DNA of 60,257 nucleotides from a virus. The stretch covers positions 1 to 60,257 of the IMG/VR virus record IMGVR_UViG_3300009164_004524. The stretch is one strand, 5' to 3'. Made by a program: the position numbers and the translations under genes. Positions 6,822 through 18,100 of this stretch are shown in pieces. A model generated the notes under the pieces. The model was not told the origin of the DNA and did no database searches. It worked only from the letters and a program-made list of their open reading frames with translations. Every line of letters starts with the position of its first letter. Within the stretch, counting starts at the first letter, position 1.

Positions 6822-8525
6822 ATGGCAATAGAAATAAGAGAGGATGGTTTAAATTCAGGTTCAATACAAAGTGGACTTGGTGTACCGACGCATTTAGCGC
6901 CAATAGGAACTTTGTTTACAGATAAAAGTACTGGTACAATATATATCAATAAAAATGGTAGTAATCTTTGGAGTAATGTATCTAGTTCTGGAAGTACTAG
7001 TGGAGGTGGTGGTTCAATAACTTCTTTTAGTTATACGACAACAAATAATACATTTTCAATAGTTGAGAGTGGTGTTACATTCTCAGCAACTATTAACAGT
7101 ATGAGTGGATTAACTGTTAGTGGTCAATTAACTTCTTCTGGAACAACTAGATTAGCAAATAGTTCTGGTGGTAGAGTATTAATTGGAACAACGCCAACCG
7201 TTGGTTCATATAGTGGCGGTAATATACCTGATGGATTAACAATTAATTCTGATTCTGGTGGCATATCTTTTTTAAGGCCAACAGACTATGCACAAATGGT
7301 TGTTCTTAAATCGATTGATAGTAGTACTTTAAGGATTGGTGGTGGCAATCAAAATTTTGTGGATATATGGGGTCATACTACGGCAATAGCTAGGTTTACC
7401 AATACTAGTGGTGGTAGGTTGGGTATATTAACCACTTCACCTCAGTTCACACTAGATGTTAGTGGTGATACAAGAATAGTTAGTGGTTTAACGGCTGCAA
7501 GTATATCCGCAACAACATATCTTAATTTACCTGTAACAGCAGATACTTTTGTAACAGGGTTTACGTTAAGTTCAAATACAATAACGTTAAGACAAAATAG
7601 GGCTGATGGATATTCAGCGTTTACAATAAGCCTGTCTGCGTATACAGGTAGTTCATCTGCATCAGGTGCTTATCTACCATTAAGTGGGGGTACTGTAAGT
7701 GGTCGAACAATATTTACTGGTGGTTTAACAGCAAATACAATAAGTGCCACAACAGTGATAGGTTCTTTAGACGGAACTGCTTCGTTAGCAACTAACATAG
7801 TAAGTGAAAGTGGTACGGACAATAGAATACTTTATCAAATTACACCTAGCAAAACAGCAACTAGTGCTAATTTAACATGGGACGGCTCTAAATTGGTCGT
7901 AAAAGGTGATGCTTATGTGAATAATACTGTTAGCGGTGGTTTTAGTGGTATTGCTAGTACTATATTATCAGGTAAAGGTAGTGTAATAACTAATGGTAGT
8001 CCTGCAAACGCATTTATTGATATCAGCGGTAGTAATACAATTGGTGGTACCGATTATGTTGATTTTATAAGTGTTACAAACACGGCACTTGGTGCGGCAA
8101 AGGCATCAAAAACATTTAGACTTAATCTTGCTGGTGACATAGAAATCATTGATGATGGGTATAAAAGTCTTATTTTTTCATTAACGGATGCTGGCGTATT
8201 AAGTACACCAGGTGGTGGAACCTCAGACAAAAGATTAAAAAATAATATTGAATACATTTCAGGTGATAGCTCATCAATTATTTTACAATTAAAACCAGCA
8301 AAATTTGAATTTAACAAATATGTTGGTATTAAAAGACATGGATTTATAGCACAAGACGTTTTAGAAACCACGCCAGAGTTGGTTTTGGGTGATGGTGAAA
8401 AAAAGGATGGTGTTTATGGTTTAGATTATGATGGTATTTTAGCATTAACGGTAAAATCTCTTCAAGAGGCATTAATTAAAATTAATGACTTGGAAATAAA
8501 AATAAAAGAATTGAAGGCTAGATAA
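6822..8525 (+). CDS. Tail fibre protein with C-terminal peptidase-S74 domain
   Basis: This 567-residue fibre starts with a short attachment-like domain (LGVPTHLAPIGTLFTDKSTG). A repetitive Ser/Thr/Gly shaft follows, with GRVLIGTTPTVGSY and the DTFVTGFTLSSNTITL module that recurs in other fibres of this window. From about residue 467 there is an S74 chaperone domain: TSDKRLKNNIEYI, KRHGFIAQDV, TPELVLGDG and LDYDGILALTVKSLQEA, ending in a short coiled coil. The Ser in TSDKRL is a candidate autocleavage residue. It follows the 5616 fibre by 6 nt and is likely cotranscribed. Confidence 0.85.
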   Translation: MAIEIREDGLNSGSIQSGLGVPTHLAPIGTLFTDKSTGTIYINKNGSNLWSNVSSSGSTSGGGGSITSFSYTTTNNTFSIVESGVTFSATINSMSGLTVSGQLTSSGTTRLANSSGGRVLIGTTPTVGSYSGGNIPDGLTINSDSGGISFLRPTDYAQMVVLKSIDSSTLRIGGGNQNFVDIWGHTTAIARFTNTSGGRLGILTTSPQFTLDVSGDTRIVSGLTAASISATTYLNLPVTADTFVTGFTLSSNTITLRQNRADGYSAFTISLSAYTGSSSASGAYLPLSGGTVSGRTIFTGGLTANTISATTVIGSLDGTASLATNIVSESGTDNRILYQITPSKTATSANLTWDGSKLVVKGDAYVNNTVSGGFSGIASTILSGKGSVITNGSPANAFIDISGSNTIGGTDYVDFISVTNTALGAAKASKTFRLNLAGDIEIIDDGYKSLIFSLTDAGVLSTPGGGTSDKRLKNNIEYISGDSSSIILQLKPAKFEFNKYVGIKRHGFIAQDVLETTPELVLGDGEKKDGVYGLDYDGILALTVKSLQEALIKINDLEIKIKELKAR

Positions 8526-8531
8526 AAAATT

Positions 8532-8540
8532 GATATTTAT
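8532..8540 (+). promoter_or_regulatory. Putative phage promoter motif (GATATTTAT)
   Basis: This is one instance of the motif shared by virion transcription units, here 8 nt before the start of the 8549 gene in a 23-nt gap. The short distance implies a very short leader if it acts as a -10 element. Confidence 0.4.
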
Positions 8541-8548
8541 ATATTATA

Positions 8549-10360
8549 ATGGGAAACATAAAAAACTATAAGTATAAAAAGCTGGATTTAAGATTATCTA
8601 ATAGCGATTATTGGGATTTTTATCTAGCAAATGACGATGATAATCAATCGTTGATACCCAATATTCCCATAACTGGTGAATGTGCTGTTGTTTGGTTTGA
8701 TTTTAATGAACCAGCAATATATTCTTCAGGTTCAACATCCGCAAATACGATTTCAAGTCTATATTATTGGACTGGTGCAACAAATACTGGATATACTTTT
8801 AGTACGATAGGTATTACAGGTATTGATAATGGATTGGTAACCTTTGAAAAAAATCCATCAGACCCAACAAATCAAGCTATTTTATCTGCATTAACGGGTA
8901 CAACTCTGATTATCCCATCTGGTGATAGCAGATTGCATCTTAATAGGGTCACAGGTACAACAGGTGATTATATATACCCAATAGATATATTAAATGACGA
9001 TAGTGGCGATTATGCTCAAATGTGTGGTGGTTTTTATCAGGGATATTATAAGATAGATGGTTCAACATATGATGTTTTACCAAATAGAGTAAATAAGGCT
9101 TGGGCCGCACAATTTTGGTTAAAAAAACAAGAAGACCAGTGTTCTGGTTATACAGATACAATATTAAATGACACATACCCGAACAATAAAGGATTTTTCT
9201 TTTATATGGGTACGCGTGCTGAAAATAAATTTTGGAATTTGTTTGAGGGTGCTGATACTGGTTGTACCAGTGGTTGTACCGTCCCAGCTGGTTGTACCGA
9301 TACACTAAGTGATTGGTGTACAATACCTAAAGAACCAGAAATTTTTATTACTGGTGCGAGTGGTGAGTTGATATCTTTATATCCAGATAGTGTAAATACC
9401 GAATATATTACAAATCCATTTTTAATCTATGGTAGAGCTGGAATGCGTCCAAGTAGATGTCATTCGTGCGGTGCTGTAAATCATAGCGGTCTAGGTAGCA
9501 AAACTGTTTGTACTTATTCTGGTGGGCCATTAGTTATTACAACACCAAAAACAGTAATAACTAACACAGAAAATCCGTTTTTAATATATGGTAGGGCTGG
9601 TAGTGGTTCAACAAGATGTCATTCATGCGGTAATTCTAATCCTAGTGGATTTGGTAATCAAACTGTTTGTAGTTTTTCTGGTTTTAGTGAATCAATTGAA
9701 TTTGATAATTTAGATTACAAATTAGATATCCTAGATAACGCATTAGGGTTTAGAATTAAAGATGATGGTAGTATTGGATACAGGCTTTTAAGTGTGACTG
9801 GTCAATGTTCTGGAACAACTTATGTTAGTGGAATAACAATACAAGAGGGTTATTCTTCAAGCGGAATGGTTCAGAATGACGCATGGACAAATGTTGTTAT
9901 TCGATATACAATGGATGAATACTATGATGATTGTGATTTTAAATATAAAAAACCAAGAACTGGTAGGTTGATGTTTTATATTAATGGTAGGCTTAAATTT
10001 ACTGTAAATAATTTTAGTGAATTTATCGCAAGAAGGCTTGAAGAGCATATGGAAAAGCAAGTTGGTGTTCCGTTTAACATTAGTTTAGGTGGCGGTTCGC
10101 AGGGATTAATTGAAACGCAAACATTTGATGGTAGAGACCAAAATGATTTAGGTTTACCAATACAAGAAAATTTTGCTGGAACGTTTATTGGGGGTATATC
10201 TCAATTTAAATTTAATATCTGTGATTTATATTTTACAGATATACAGAATATTTATATAAGCGAAGTATCTAGGTATTATCCATCAAACGCAAACCTAATT
10301 CTTTTGGAGAATTATTATTGGATTTTACAGGAAGATTCTTTTGCAATAGAACAAGAATAA
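8549..10360 (+). CDS. Large virion protein with lectin-like C-terminus and duplicated Cys motif
   Basis: This 603-residue protein has mixed aromatic and polar composition unlike the Thr-rich fibres. The C-terminal third, with GRLMFYINGRLKFTVNNFSE and FAGTFIGGISQFKFNI, resembles a concanavalin/LamG-like jelly roll, which commonly binds carbohydrate. Residues 289-321 and 342-374 are a near-duplicate starting NPFLIYGRAG and containing RCHSCG and TVC, possibly a small disulphide or zinc knot. It has no signal peptide. It is probably an adhesin or baseplate-periphery protein; the exact role is not known. Confidence 0.5.
   Translation: MGNIKNYKYKKLDLRLSNSDYWDFYLANDDDNQSLIPNIPITGECAVVWFDFNEPAIYSSGSTSANTISSLYYWTGATNTGYTFSTIGITGIDNGLVTFEKNPSDPTNQAILSALTGTTLIIPSGDSRLHLNRVTGTTGDYIYPIDILNDDSGDYAQMCGGFYQGYYKIDGSTYDVLPNRVNKAWAAQFWLKKQEDQCSGYTDTILNDTYPNNKGFFFYMGTRAENKFWNLFEGADTGCTSGCTVPAGCTDTLSDWCTIPKEPEIFITGASGELISLYPDSVNTEYITNPFLIYGRAGMRPSRCHSCGAVNHSGLGSKTVCTYSGGPLVITTPKTVITNTENPFLIYGRAGSGSTRCHSCGNSNPSGFGNQTVCSFSGFSESIEFDNLDYKLDILDNALGFRIKDDGSIGYRLLSVTGQCSGTTYVSGITIQEGYSSSGMVQNDAWTNVVIRYTMDEYYDDCDFKYKKPRTGRLMFYINGRLKFTVNNFSEFIARRLEEHMEKQVGVPFNISLGGGSQGLIETQTFDGRDQNDLGLPIQENFAGTFIGGISQFKFNICDLYFTDIQNIYISEVSRYYPSNANLILLENYYWILQEDSFAIEQE
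9413..9670 (+). repeat. Two 99-nt copies encoding a Cys-containing 33-residue motif
   Basis: Copies at 9413-9511 and 9572-9670 encode the same pattern, NPFLIYGRAG, RCHSCG, SG(L/F)G and TVC, separated by 20 residues. Both keep three Cys and the His, so the motif is under selection rather than degenerate. Confidence 0.7.
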
Positions 10361-10370
10361 ATTAAAAAAG

Positions 10371-12137
10371 ATGCCAGCACAAAACGAAAATAAAAAAATT
10401 AGTCAATTAACATTTGCCACATCATTAACCAATAATGATGTAATGCCTATTGTTAATGGTAACCAAACAAAAAAAGTTGCATTAAGTACTTTAGCTAATT
10501 TTATAACCGATGGATTGAATGTTGAAGCTGTAATAACTGGCGGTACTTATAATGATACTACAGGTATTATCACTTTTACTAATATTAGTGGTGGAACGTT
10601 TGACGTGACTGGATTTTTTAAACCATCTGACGATGTTTATGTGACTGGTTTAACTTTTGATGTTGCTAACTATAACTTAACCATAAGTAGAAACGACACT
10701 TGGTCAACAACGGAATCTTTATCGATACTAGCTACAGATATGAGGGTAACTGGTGGTACTTATGACAAAAATAACGGTGTTGTTACGTTTATTAATAATA
10801 GTGGTGGTACATTTCCTGTTGTTGGATTTGCAAGTGGGTATACGGATATACGTGTTACTGGTTTTACATATCAAAATAATACATTTAGTATTTTTGATTC
10901 TAGCGGTGCAACATTTACGCAGAGGGTAAATAGTATGACAGGTTTAACTATTAGTGGTAATTTAACCGTTAATAGTGCTGCAACATTTAATACGTTAAAT
11001 GCTGTATCTATTAGTTCTGGACTGATTTCAGCAACAACTGCTAATATGGGTACCATATCAGCTACGACTGTTAGTGCATCAACATATTATGGTGATGGTT
11101 CAAATCTTTCAAACGTTGGGATTACGGTATCAGCAAATACTGGTTTAGGTAGGAACGGTAATTCGTTATATTCTCTTTATAATACTGCTTTAGATGGAGG
11201 GTTAGCAATGGATAGGGGTATTGGTGGGTTATCAGCTGGAACAACTGTTTCATTATTAACAGGTAGAACATTGGTTCAGTTGTTTGATGATATTTTATTT
11301 CCTGTTGCTAATCCAACATACACAATACCAACAATAACAATGACTGGTCCATCAACACAAACATTAGAGATTGGTGTAACATATTCACCAACTATTAGTG
11401 TGTTTGGTGTTAAAAATGACGCAGGTGCTTTTTCACAGCTAAGGGTATTAAGGGATGGTTCTTCATTATTTACCGATACGACGTTTGCGGTATCTTCAAC
11501 AACAGCTGTTCCAAATCAATTTACCTATCCGAATCCTAATAACCCTAATTTTAGGTACACAATGACACCGTCGTATTCCGAATCGTATGTTATACCAGCA
11601 CCTGTGGTGGGTAATTCATCAACAACAATTTATAACGGTGACGGTAATTATGCCTCTGGGTCTTCTAAAAATAATAACAAAGGAGTTGTTGATACAAGAA
11701 CACCAGCTGTGCGTTCTGTTAACGCACCACAAGCAGCTAGTAGTAATTTTTCTTCAACAACATTTACTATAACAGGTATATACCCATATTTCTGGGGTAA
11801 ATCAAATACATTGCCAACGGCTCAGGATATTGCGGATACTATATCTGCTGGTACAGCAAATAAAGTTTTATCATCAGCATCTGGTACGATATCAATACCA
11901 TATAATACACTAAATACTGGTGAATTTATTTGGGTTGCTTATTATTCTGGATATACAACAAAAACATTATGGTGGGAGACTGGTTTTAATTTTGGTAATA
12001 TTGATAATAGTTTTATTACAACAGCCGTTTTACAACCCGTTAAAAGTCCAGAATCTTATTGGTCTGGAATTAACTATAAAATGCATTGGAGTGTTTATCC
12101 TACTGTGCAACAAACATTAGAATTTAGAAATAATTAA
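10371..12137 (+). CDS. Tail fibre / adhesin with repetitive shaft and shared globular C-terminus
   Basis: This is a 588-residue protein. The first 50 residues (KKISQLTFATSLTNNDVMPIV) look like a fibre attachment domain. A shaft of GGTY, TVTGG and ISATT repeats runs to about residue 260 and contains ASTYYGDGSNLSNV. The C-terminal 300 residues form a distinct globular part (TLVQLFDDILFPVANP, YPYFWGKSNTLPTAQDIAD, TLWWETGFNFG). The 22159 protein carries a related C-terminus, so the two are likely alternative or cooperating receptor-binding heads. It is preceded by 10 nt of A-rich sequence and followed after 5 nt by the giant 12143 gene. Confidence 0.65.
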   Translation: MPAQNENKKISQLTFATSLTNNDVMPIVNGNQTKKVALSTLANFITDGLNVEAVITGGTYNDTTGIITFTNISGGTFDVTGFFKPSDDVYVTGLTFDVANYNLTISRNDTWSTTESLSILATDMRVTGGTYDKNNGVVTFINNSGGTFPVVGFASGYTDIRVTGFTYQNNTFSIFDSSGATFTQRVNSMTGLTISGNLTVNSAATFNTLNAVSISSGLISATTANMGTISATTVSASTYYGDGSNLSNVGITVSANTGLGRNGNSLYSLYNTALDGGLAMDRGIGGLSAGTTVSLLTGRTLVQLFDDILFPVANPTYTIPTITMTGPSTQTLEIGVTYSPTISVFGVKNDAGAFSQLRVLRDGSSLFTDTTFAVSSTTAVPNQFTYPNPNNPNFRYTMTPSYSESYVIPAPVVGNSSTTIYNGDGNYASGSSKNNNKGVVDTRTPAVRSVNAPQAASSNFSSTTFTITGIYPYFWGKSNTLPTAQDIADTISAGTANKVLSSASGTISIPYNTLNTGEFIWVAYYSGYTTKTLWWETGFNFGNIDNSFITTAVLQPVKSPESYWSGINYKMHWSVYPTVQQTLEFRNN

Positions 12138-12142
12138 ATAAT

Positions 12143-15100
12143 ATGGGAATAAATCTTAGTGACAATATAAATAGTAACTCACCAAAAGTATTGGACAACC
12201 GTTACGGTCCATGGAGTGGTGTTACAGACGCTAATACTAATATACTATCATTACAAAGAACAAAGGGGTTGACCGTTGGTATTTTTTCTGGTTCTGGTGT
12301 GATTGAATACTGGTATAATAATGGTATTGCAGATAATGATTTAGTATTAAAAACCATTGACCCTTTTGATGGTGGTACTGTTAGCGGAGCTACTTTATTT
12401 ACCAACGGACTTAGTGGTAATACAATATCAGCAACAACATATCTTAACCTACCAGTTGGTAACTTTACTGGTGGTTCAGTTGGTGGTGCGACAATATTTA
12501 CTAGTGGTTTAACCGCAAATACAATTAGCGCCACAACATATCTTAACTTACCAGTTGGTAATTTTACTGGTGGTACCGTTAACGGGGCTACTTTATTCAC
12601 CAACGGACTTAGTGGTAATACAATATCGGCAACAACATACCTTAATCTGCCAGTTGGTAACTTTACTGGTGGTACCGTTAATGGGGCTACTTTATTCACT
12701 GGTGGATTATCTGCTAATACAATATCAGCAACAACATATCTTAATTTACCAGTAGATACTTTTACTGGTGGTTCTGTTGGTGGTGCGACAATATTTACTA
12801 GTGGTTTAACAGCAAATACTTTTTCAGCAACAACGATATCGGCAACACAATATAATGGGTTACCACAAGATGTTTATGTGACTGGTTTTACATTTAGTCA
12901 GGGTGATTATGATTTAACCATTAATCAAAACAATAACTCACCATTAACAGTAAGCCTAAGTATATTGGCTACAGATATGACTGTAACTGGTGGTACCTAT
13001 AATAAAAACAGTGGTGTTGTTACGTTTTATTCAAATGTTAGCAATAGCCGTACTGGTTTGTATTATGCTGGTAATTGGAGGGCGGTGTCTGCATATACAG
13101 CAGATACGGTTGTTACATATAGTGGTAATAATAAAGATTATTTTGTAATATCTGCTAATGCTGGGCCTAGTGCTACACCACCAACAGGTGATACACTTAA
13201 TTGGTTGGCATTGAGTGGTCGTGGTGTGTTTGATGTTTCAGGATTTACAAGTGGATATACTGATACGGTTATTACTAGTTTTGGATATATATCTTCAGCA
13301 AATACATTTACAATAAATGATTCTAGTGGTCGAACATTTACAACAAACTTTAATACAGTTAGTGGGTTTACGGTAAACGGTGATTTATCGGCAACAACTG
13401 TTGGTATACCTAGTACCACATCATCAAGTTCTGGTGTTATTAATCAGAATTCAAATAGATTTATTCATTCATATGGTACCAATAACTTATTTTTAGGTAA
13501 TAGTGCTGGTAATTTTACAACAATTGATTCTGGTGTTAATTTTGGTGGTAATGTGGGTATTGGTGCTGGTTCATTATCAGGGGTTACAAGTGGTTATAGC
13601 AATACTGCAATCGGTTATCAAGCTTTAGCAAAAAATACAATTGGATATACTAATAACGCAATTGGTACTAGTGCGTTAACTAACAATACTACTGGTTATG
13701 AAAATACTGCTATTGGTGCGGGTAGTTTATCATTAAATACTACGGGAATTAGAAATTTAGCAATTGGCTCTGGTGCTTTAGCTGCAAATACAACAGGTAA
13801 TTTAAATTTTGCGATTGGTTACGGTTCGTTGAGTAAACTTGCTGTTGGTGGTAGTAATACAGGTGTTGGTAATGGTACATTAAGAGACACAACTGGTAGT
13901 AGTTTTAATACAGCTGTTGGGTCTAGTGCTCTACTTGTAAACACTACAGGTAACTCAAACACAGCAATTGGTTATGCGTCATTAGCTACTAGTACTATTG
14001 GTACTGGAAATACTAGTACTGGTAGCGTTGCTCTTAGATTTAACACAACAGGTAACTATAATACAGGTATTGGTTACGCCGCGTTATATAATAATACAAC
14101 AGGTATTAATAACACGGGTGTTGGTCAAGGAGCATTGTATCATAATCAAACGGGTTCAGGTAATACTAGTATTGGGTGGGCTACGGGGGTATTAAATAGT
14201 GGTTATACAGGTATTGCTAATTTAAACAATACTATTTTAATTGGTTTACTAGCTGGCTCTGGACAAACAAGTGGTGATAATAATATTTATATTGGTAATT
14301 ATGCTGGTAAGGGTATTATAACAGGAAGCAATAACCTTGTTATTGGTAATAACATACCACAACTTACAAGTGGTTTAACCAATAGCATCGTTATCGCTAA
14401 CGGTGCTGGTACAATTAGATTATATGTTGATGCATCAGGAAACACTGGTTTTGGTACAACAGCTGCAACCAACACATTACACATATCAGCAGCAACAAAC
14501 CCTGTTAGATTTCAAGGATTAACAGCAACAACAGCTGATACATTTGTTGTTAGTATTGATACTGATGGTGTTCTACATGCTTATCCAGTTTCTGGATTAA
14601 CAGGCAGTGCGTCAACGGTTTCTTTAAAATACTACGCTGAACCATCAACAAATCCAACAACACCACCAGTTGTTTCAGCTAGCGATTCAATAGCCATCGG
14701 TTCTGGTGCTGAGGCTTTGGGTAACGATATGTTTGTTGTTGGGCAAGGTGCTGGTAGTAATAGTACGGGCACTACTCGCTCGAACTTTATTGGTAAAAAT
14801 GCTGGGGCAAATAATATTGATTCCCAATTGGCAGATTTTTTTGGTGATAACGCTGGTACTAACACATTTGATATATATCAATCTAGTTTTATTGGTACCG
14901 AAGCTGGTGCTTCTTCGAGTGGTATAACTAATTCATTTTTTGCTGTAATCGGAGCTGGTAATTTGGCAAGTAATGTTCAAAGCTCAAATTTTATTGGCAA
15001 TTATGCTGGTTCTGAACTAACTGGTGTTACTGGTTCAAATTTTATCGGTCAAAATGCTGGTATTTATGCGTCTAGTTCTAGTAATTCAAACTTTATTGGT

Positions 15101-18100
15101 GGTGGTGCTGGGTATCAAGCAATTAACTCAGATGACTCTAATTTTATTGGTTCAGATGCTGGTCAAAATGCAACTGGTGTAACATATTCAAATTTTATTG
15201 GTAATTCTGCTGGAATTAGCGCTAACGATTCAATATATTCAAATTTTATTGGTAGTAATGTTGGTGATGGGGCAAGTGCGACAAGCCGTTCAAATTTCAT
15301 TGGTTATAATGCTGGTAGACTTACAACGGGTGTTACTAGTTCAAATTTTATTGGTGATACTGCTGGTTATGGTATTAATAATACTGATGGGTTTGGTAAT
15401 ATATTAAAAATAAATGCTATTGGTTACAATGCAGCATCGAACGGTTCTGATTTAGCCTCTTCAAATTTTATTGGTTCAAATGCTGGGAGTTCTGCTTCTG
15501 GTATTACCAATTCAAATTTTATTGGTAAGGATGCTGGTAAGGAGGCAACGGATATTACTAATTCAAATTTATTTGGTAGTGATGCTGGTGGTGGTGCAAG
15601 TGAGTCAAGTTATTCAAATTTTATGGGGTATGGTGCTGGTAATGGTGCTAGGAATATAGGGGGGTCATCTTTTATTGGTTCTGCTGCTGGTGATGGTGCT
15701 AGAAACACATCAGCTTCAAATTTTATTGGTACTAGTGCTGGTGAATCATCAACTGGTATAACTTTCTCAAATTTTATTGGTTACAATGCGGGTTTGGGTG
15801 TTCTTTTTTCAGATGTAACCGTAAATAGTGATTTAAATTTTATTGGTAACCAAGCTGGTTATCAAGCGTCAGCTATAACAGGTACAACACTTATTGGTGC
15901 TTCAGCTGGTCAATTATCTAGTAATATACAATATGGTAATATAATTGGCTATGAAGCTGGTAGTGGTACAACTAATACTAAATTTTTTAATTTCATTGGT
16001 TATCAAGCTGGTAGTGGTGCTACGGGTAATGATTATTCTGACTATATTGGTTACAGGGCTGGTCTTAATAATTATTTGTCATATGGTAGTGTTTTAGTTG
16101 GTACTGATGCTGGTTCTAGGTCTACTGGTTTAACATATGGTGTTGTTATAGGTTTTAACGGTCTTTTGAGTGCGGCAACAGCAAATAATGCGGCTAATGT
16201 TATTGCAATTGGAACAAATGCTGCGACAAATCCTTATTTTCCAGCAACTGGTTCGACAAATGCAGGTACAATTGCTAATTCAACCTTTATAGGTAATTTA
16301 GCGGGGGCATTTGTTTCGGGTAATTCGCAAAATACGGTCGTTATTGGTACTGAAGCCGCTCGTGCATCTAGTAGGTTATCGAGTAGTGTTGTTATTGGGA
16401 CATCAGCGTATAAAACTAATAAGGGTCAAGCAACTAGTGCGGTTATTATTGGTAATCAAGCTGGTTTTCAATCTAGACAATATACTGCTGATACAGCTAG
16501 CACATTTGCAAATACAGTAGTTATTGGTTTTCAAGCTGGCAAAGATTTGTCAGGTACTTCAACAAATTCTGTTTTTATTGGTAATAGTGCTGGTTTAAAT
16601 ACAAATGGTGCTTCTGCGTCAGTGTACATTGGTTCTAATGCGGGTATTAATGGTGTTACGTTAAGTAGCTCTGTCGGTATTGGATTGTCGGCAGGTGCTA
16701 GAAATTATACACCTTCATCCTCAATTTATATTGGTAATGCTGCTGGTGCTGATTCATCAATTAGTGGTTTTGTAACTTCAAACGTTATTTTTATTGGTAG
16801 TTCTGCTGGTAATGGTGCAACAACTGCGTTAAATTCTGTTTTTGTTGGTAATAATGCTGGGCTGGACGCTTCGGGGTCATCAACTTCAATAATTGTTGGT
16901 CAAAGTGCTGGTATTAGCTCGACAGGTGTTACAACATCAATAATCATGGGTTCTGAATCAGGTAGGTCAATTGTTGGCGGACCATCGGATTTAGTGGCTA
17001 TTGGTTATAGAGCTGGCTATTTTATGACTGGTGGTAGCCAATCAATATTGTTAGGATATCAAACGGGTTGGCGTGGTAACTTAGGTTCAAATAATATTAT
17101 CGTAGGTACAAATATAGGTTTGTCTGGAACACCATCAAATCGAATTAATATTGGTGGTGTTATTTTTGGTTCAAATACATATGCAACAACAACTGGTAAT
17201 CCATCAACAGGTGCAACAGCGACAGGTATGATTGGTATTGGTGTAGAAACACCTACTGCTAGATTAACACTTCCAGCCGCAACTGCAACTCAAGCTTCAT
17301 TAAGGCTCATTACTGGTTCAACAGCGCCGACATCACCAAACGATGGTGATATATGGATTCAAAATAATGATTTAAGAATTAGATTGAGTGGGGTTACAAA
17401 AATTGTTCAAGTTGACCCGTTTACTGCTAGTTCATCTACATTTTCTGGTGGAACGGTAAATGGTGCAACAATATTTACTAGTGGATTAACTGCAAATACG
17501 TTAAACGTGACTGGTAATGCTAGATTAGCTGGCCTGACAGCAAATACATTAACAGTAACTGGTAATACAATTGTATCTGGGTTAACAGCAACAACAATAT
17601 CAGCAACAACCTATTTTAATTTACCAACATATATAAGCGCAACAACATTGTCAGGTAATGTGTTGAGTGTTACTTCAGGTGGTAGTACAGCACTTACATA
17701 TACAATAAATGCTGTAACTGGTGGTACATATAATTCTGCAACAGGTACAATCACTCTTTCAGGTACAGGTTCTGTAAATGGAAATACCATCACAGGAATT
17801 ACATCAGCAAGTAGTAATGTGTCATTTGGTGCTATTATTGGAACGGCATATACTTTACAGCTTTCAGCGGCTAATAATAATACCATTATTGAAATGACTA
17901 GTTCTACGGCTAATGTTGTATCCATACCACCTAGTGCTACAACCAATTTTAGCACTGGTGTTCAAATTGGTATTGTTCAAAATGGTACTGGTCAAACATC
18001 TATCAGTGGTGGTACTGGTGTAACTATATTAAGCTCTGGAGGTGCATTAAAGTTGAGAAGCCAGTATAGTTTTGCAACATTAATAAAGAAGTCTGGGGAC

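Noticed and set aside
12202-12699. Antisense reading frame with hydrophobic repeats opposite the fibre repeats
   Set aside because: Its repeats follow exactly the 99-nt units of the plus-strand fibre, so it is a shadow.
13560-17150. Regular 51-nt repeats that could suggest a CRISPR-like or satellite array
   Set aside because: The repeats are in frame throughout one long gene, conserve amino acids rather than bases and have no unique spacers.
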